A DNA stretch of 64,000 nt from positions 152,873 through 216,872 of the forward strand of contig JAQBVN010000001.1 of NCBI GenBank assembly GCA_027622975.1, given 5' to 3'. The notes beneath the pieces are model-generated. The model made no database searches, was not told the DNA's origin, and saw only the letters and a program-made list of their open reading frames with translations. Positions 61,122-64,000 of the stretch are shown here, one piece after another. Made by a program: the position numbers and the translations under genes. The stretch is from Bacteroidota bacterium (GTDB lineage Bacteria > Bacteroidota > Bacteroidia > Flavobacteriales_D > Sanyastnellaceae). Position 1 is the first letter of the stretch. Each line of letters begins with the position of its first letter.

Positions 61122-62193
61122 TCCAAGTTGCCTCGAATCTGCGTTTTTCCCAAAATGCGGGCCAATGTGCGATGCCCATGCCTCGCCAAGCAATGTCTTG
61201 GATGAGGCCTTCTTTGTTTTTTTTGTCGTGGACCATGAAGGGCCAAAGGTCATCGGCATCGGGTCGAACGCGAGGACAGCACGCCACCAGATATGCGAGC
61301 CAAGTTTGCGGAAAGTCAGCCAGTCGGCTCGTTGATTCGGGAATGAGTGCGCCCTGTCCATTGATAAGCCCGGGAGATTGACTTTCATAGATGGCAAAGG
61401 CCAAGCCGAGGGCAACAGCTTCGCCATGAAGCCAAGGTCGATGGTGGGAACTGCTCCAACCTTCAATGGCGTGGGCCGTTGTATGCCCCAAATTGAGAAT
61501 GCAACGCTCCCCTTTTTCGAAAGGGTCGCGATCAACCACTGACATTTTGGCTTTGGCAGACCATTGCAACAGAGATTGCCAGGCCTGCCATTCATCTCGG
61601 TCTTGGGGTGGCCATGCGCGCAAATCATGCGGTATTCTTGGGGGAGGAGATGGCGACAACAGCACGTGCTTCAGCAATTCAGCCCAACCCGCAAGGCGGT
61701 ACTGTTCGTCCAATGTGTTCAGCCAAGTCGGATGAATGAAAACGAATTCTGGGGAGTGAAAGGTGCCCACTTGGTTTTTGAAGTGTCCGAGATTGATGCC
61801 GGTTTTGCCGCCCCAAGCGGCGTCTGACATGGCTAAAGAGGTCGTAGGCATGTGGGCCACTCGCAAGCCGCGCTTGAAAGTAGATGCAGCAAAGCCAACA
61901 GCATCACTCAACGCTCCTCCTCCTGTCGTTAACACGATATATCCTCGATCGATACCCAGATCCGTCCAACGATTCCACAGGGTTTGGACAACATCAAAGG
62001 TTTTCAAGGATTCACCTCCGCGAAGCGCCATTTCAATCAACGGTCTCAACGACCTCCTTTGAAGCATGCCACGGAATGTTTCGAGTTCTTCTGGGTCGAG
62101 TTCCTGCTCTCGAATCCAAATCAACGACGCGGCACCCTCTGGGGATTTCTGTGCCAGAAGGTCGTCTAAGGATTGTGCTCCATTTGACATCAT
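61084..62193 (-). CDS. aroB: 3-dehydroquinate synthase
   Basis: 369 residues. AroB makes 3-dehydroquinate, the second step of the shikimate pathway, using NAD and a metal ion. GYIVLTTGGGALSDAVGFAA and RVAHMPTTSLAMSDAAWGGKTGIN carry the NAD- and phosphate-binding sites; NLGHTTAHAIEGWS and LHGEAVALGLAFA hold metal-binding His residues. The open frame runs back through tRNA-Phe to 62358, but the start must be ATG 62193 or 62190, after the tRNA terminator. First gene of the leftward aroB-lpxD-lpxC/fabZ-lpxA unit. Confidence 0.94.
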   Translation of the reverse strand: MMSNGAQSLDDLLAQKSPEGAASLIWIREQELDPEELETFRGMLQRRSLRPLIEMALRGGESLKTFDVVQTLWNRWTDLGIDRGYIVLTTGGGALSDAVGFAASTFKRGLRVAHMPTTSLAMSDAAWGGKTGINLGHFKNQVGTFHSPEFVFIHPTWLNTLDEQYRLAGWAELLKHVLLSPSPPPRIPHDLRAWPPQDRDEWQAWQSLLQWSAKAKMSVVDRDPFEKGERCILNLGHTTAHAIEGWSSSHHRPWLHGEAVALGLAFAIYESQSPGLINGQGALIPESTSRLADFPQTWLAYLVACCPRVRPDADDLWPFMVHDKKNKEGLIQDIAWRGMGIAHWPAFWEKRRFEATWNGFLRSPFNNPL

Positions 62194-62210
62194 GGACAAA
62201 AGCGCTTCGT

Positions 62211-62237
62211 AAAAAAAGGCCGCGAAAGCGGCCTTTT
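62211..62237 (-). terminator. Rho-independent terminator of tRNA-Phe
   Basis: AAAAGGCCGC (62214-62223) and GCGGCCTTTT (62228-62237) form a 10-bp stem with a GAAA tetraloop; seven A residues at 62211-62217 give a T-run on the minus strand. It separates the tRNA from aroB. Confidence 0.9.
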
Positions 62238-62243
62238 GAGCTG

Positions 62244-62316
<73 letters not shown>

Positions 62317-62329
62317 AAACTTGAGGCCG

Positions 62330-62359
62330 CAAATATAAGCGAAACAACGGCTTTGCAAA
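62330..62359 (-). promoter_or_regulatory. Promoter of tRNA-Phe (-33 TTTG, -7 TATATTTG)
   Basis: On the minus strand TTTG (62356-62359) and TATATTTG (62330-62337) are spaced by 18 nt, a full match to the Bacteroidota housekeeping promoter, 13 nt before the mature tRNA. Confidence 0.72.
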
Positions 62360-62733
62360 GTAGTGGTGTAGGGGAACTTTATGTTTTCCCGTCAGCAGCT
62401 ATTCTCTGGGTTGCGCGTAGAAATCGTAGACCAAGGAGCGTTTTTACCCCACGAGTCATTCGTTTTGCTAGACTCTTTTGATTTTCGGGCAAATCGATGC
62501 TCTGTTTGGTCACATTTTATATAGCGTTGTAAAAACCTTTAAATGACTGAAAATGAGTTTCAAAATATCAATTATGTTATGTATTTAGGGTTATTAAGCG
62601 ACAGGTTAAACTTTTGAGCCTATAATCATTTGGATTTGTACGACAAACCTTCGGTTATTTACGACGATTCTCCAGATTCTGGGGATTCCACTTGTTGAAT
62701 GAAATCTTTTTTTAAACCCAAACTGTTATCGCT
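62360..62733. other. AT-rich intergenic region without a recognised gene
   Basis: About 370 bp between the tRNA-Phe promoter and the last coding region. Positions 62500-62640 are clearly more AT-rich than the rest of the window, with stop codons in all frames. It must contain the promoter of the gene at 62734, but no exact TAnnTTTG at a convincing distance was found. A short CCAGATTCTGG palindrome is the only structure seen. Confidence 0.6.
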
Positions 62734-64000
62734 ATGCGTACATTTTTCACTGCTTTGATGGTGCTGTGTATGACGGGGCTTCAGGCTCAGTTCCTGTCGC
62801 CCGGCGTCTTCGCTCCTGCACCTGAGGGGTATTGGCTGGAAATCGAAACAGTCACCACCCATTCGGGAGGTGCACTGGATGGAATGACCACCTACCGTGT
62901 GTATTTGAATTGTCTCAACGAGACAGACTATCTGTCCTCTTGTTCTGGGGATTCTGAAAACAACTTGATCATCGAAACCTCAACTGGATCGTGGTACAAC
63001 AGTCCTTTGAATGCTGGTTTTACCGCTCAAGGAATTAACCCTTTGTTTTTGGGGGCGTTTCCAGAGTTGGCATGGGACAGCTACTTGACGATTGGAGCGA
63101 TGGACAGCAGCACGCCTGCAGCTCAACATCCGAGCACCATTTGGGGTTCCTTGAACGCGTCAAACGAATTCGTTCCCGGCGGTGGCAACAACATCACGGT
63201 GAATGATGCAACGGGTGGTGCTTGGTACATTCCCTTCCCCGGTGCTGCAGTTGCCGATTCTCACGTAGCCTTTGCCGGTTCGGACTTGCGCGTACTGATC
63301 ATGCAGGTGACTTCTGCAGGTGTTCTTTCCGGACAGGCTCAATTGCAGGTGTTTATGAATGCCGATCAAAGCCAGGAATGGCGTGATATTCTGCCCTTCC
63401 AGTTCCCATTGCCGGGATGTACTGATGAGGCAGCGTGCAACTTTAACGCTGACGCAACATCGGATGATGGGTCTTGTGCCTATTTGGATGAGTGCGGCAT
63501 CTGCGACGGTCCAGGAGAGATCTACGCATGTGGATGTTCTGACATCCCTGCTGGCGCCTGCGACTGCGACGGCAACGTGTTGGACGAGTGCGGCGTTTGC
63601 GGCGGTGAAGGCATTGCTGACGGCGCCTGCGACTGCGACGGCAACGTGTTGGACGAGTGCGGCGTTTGCGGCGGTGAAGGCATTGCTGACGGCGCCTGCG
63701 ACTGCGACGGCAACGTGTTGGACGAGTGCGGCGTTTGTGGCGGTGAAGGCATCGCAGAAGGCGAGTGCGACTGCGACGGCAACGTCCTTGATTGCAACGG
63801 CGTTTGTGGCGGGGATGCTGTGATTGACGCTTGCGGTGTTTGCGGTGGTCCAGGTGCCGTCTACGACTGCGGATGTTCTGACATCCCTGCGGGCGCCTGC
63901 GATTGCGAAGGCAACCAGCTTGACGCACTTGGTGTTTGTGGCGGCGGCTGCGCAGCTGACGCCGACGCGGACGGCATCTGTGACGACGTCGACGATTGCG
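62734..64000 (+). CDS. Large secreted repeat protein (CGVCGG repeats), 5' part only
   Basis: 422 codons visible, running off the window end. Signal peptide [19 protein letters not shown]. Residues about 20-225 form a beta-rich domain ([40 protein letters not shown]). Then one [15 protein letters not shown] module, as in the secreted protein at 2526, and Cys-rich units of the form [16 protein letters not shown]. The end reads [15 protein letters not shown], a thrombospondin type 3-like calcium motif. The layout is typical of giant Flavobacteriales surface proteins exported by T9SS; the sorting domain would lie beyond the window. Confidence 0.88.
   Translation, partial: MRTFFTALMVLCMTGLQAQFLSPGVFAPAPEGYWLEIETVTTHSGGALDGMTTYRVYLNCLNETDYLSSCSGDSENNLIIETSTGSWYNSPLNAGFTAQGINPLFLGAFPELAWDSYLTIGAMDSSTPAAQHPSTIWGSLNASNEFVPGGGNNITVNDATGGAWYIPFPGAAVADSHVAFAGSDLRVLIMQVTSAGVLSGQAQLQVFMNADQSQEWRDILPFQFPLPGCTDEAACNFNADATSDDGSCAYLDECGICDGPGEIYACGCSDIPAGACDCDGNVLDECGVCGGEGIADGACDCDGNVLDECGVCGGEGIADGACDCDGNVLDECGVCGGEGIAEGECDCDGNVLDCNGVCGGDAVIDACGVCGGPGAVYDCGCSDIPAGACDCEGNQLDALGVCGGGCAADADADGICDDVDDC
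63553..63828 (+). repeat. Four tandem 69-bp coding repeats (23 residues each)
   Basis: Copies start at 63553, 63622, 63691 and 63760, spaced exactly 69 bp apart. The first three are almost identical at the DNA level; the fourth diverges in its second half. Each encodes a unit of the type [20 protein letters not shown]. Near-identity implies recent duplication or homogenisation. Confidence 0.93.

Noticed and set aside
63553..63828. Regular repeats as a CRISPR array
   Set aside because: Units are contiguous, in frame and coding, with no spacers and no cas genes nearby.
63443..63928. Arg-rich minus-strand frame opposite the CGVCGG repeats
   Set aside because: Artefact of translating the complement of a Cys/Gly/Asp-rich repeat; the plus strand has a signal peptide and known module types.

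Overview
The window is a 64 kb piece of a Bacteroidota chromosome, most likely a fairly high-GC member of the order Flavobacteriales. Three things point there: a type IX secretion (T9SS)/gliding locus (gldJ, porP, porU, porV); secreted proteins with T9SS sorting domains or CGVCGG and GCTxPxAxNY repeats; and start codons that lack Shine-Dalgarno sequences but are often preceded by the Bacteroidota promoter element TAnnTTTG. I see no insertion sequence, prophage, integron, CRISPR array or rRNA. The gene content is mostly core metabolism and cell envelope.

Region by region. 1-2354: the start of a Wzz-like chain-length regulator (minus strand), a divergent glycosyltransferase and rnhB. 2526-6551: a 1341-residue secreted multidomain protein followed by a strong terminator. 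6634-11112: a Na/Pi cotransporter, a small lipoprotein, a LuxE-type acyl-adenylating enzyme and a PiT-like membrane protein. 11119-13730: tyrS and murF. 13817-22014: the T9SS block, with porP-gldJ leftward and porU-porV rightward from a shared 200 bp region, then ispF. 22513-23990: DUF4956 plus a VTC-type polyphosphate polymerase. 24177-28661: pyruvate dehydrogenase E1-alpha and E2, then recG. 28684-34243: an unusually tryptophan-rich membrane-anchored protein, acyl-CoA dehydrogenase, anmK and an amino-acid dehydrogenase.

34442-41512: NhaD antiporter, then ExbB-ExbD-TonB, folC and an MBOAT/SGNH pair likely to acylate a polysaccharide. 41581-43940: tRNA-Val, a methyltransferase, a small secreted protein and an orphan histidine kinase. 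44042-52309: gpmI, a large T9SS type B cargo, a LolD/MacB-like ATPase, asnS, rpoN and a PAP2-like membrane protein. 52447-54104: galE and an orphan Hpt protein, with 20-bp three-copy tandem repeats at both ends. 54217-57684: a DUF4301 protein, a T9SS type A cargo and an ABC ATPase. 57713-62193: lpxA, lpxC/fabZ, lpxD and aroB, read leftward from just downstream of tRNA-Phe. 62317-64000: an AT-rich gap and the 5' part of a repeat-rich secreted protein that runs off the window.

Two themes link the genes. One is envelope and surface display: lipid A synthesis, the T9SS ring lipoprotein, outer-membrane and sortase components, several T9SS-type cargoes, and polysaccharide chain-length and acylation functions. 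The other is phosphate: two different phosphate-transporter-like proteins and a polyphosphate polymerase. No wholly new system is evident. The points most worth a second look are the cupredoxin/lamin-tail/OB-fold cargo, the recurring near-leaderless promoter arrangement, the tandem repeats around galE, the VTC-DUF4956 pair and the Trp-rich protein.
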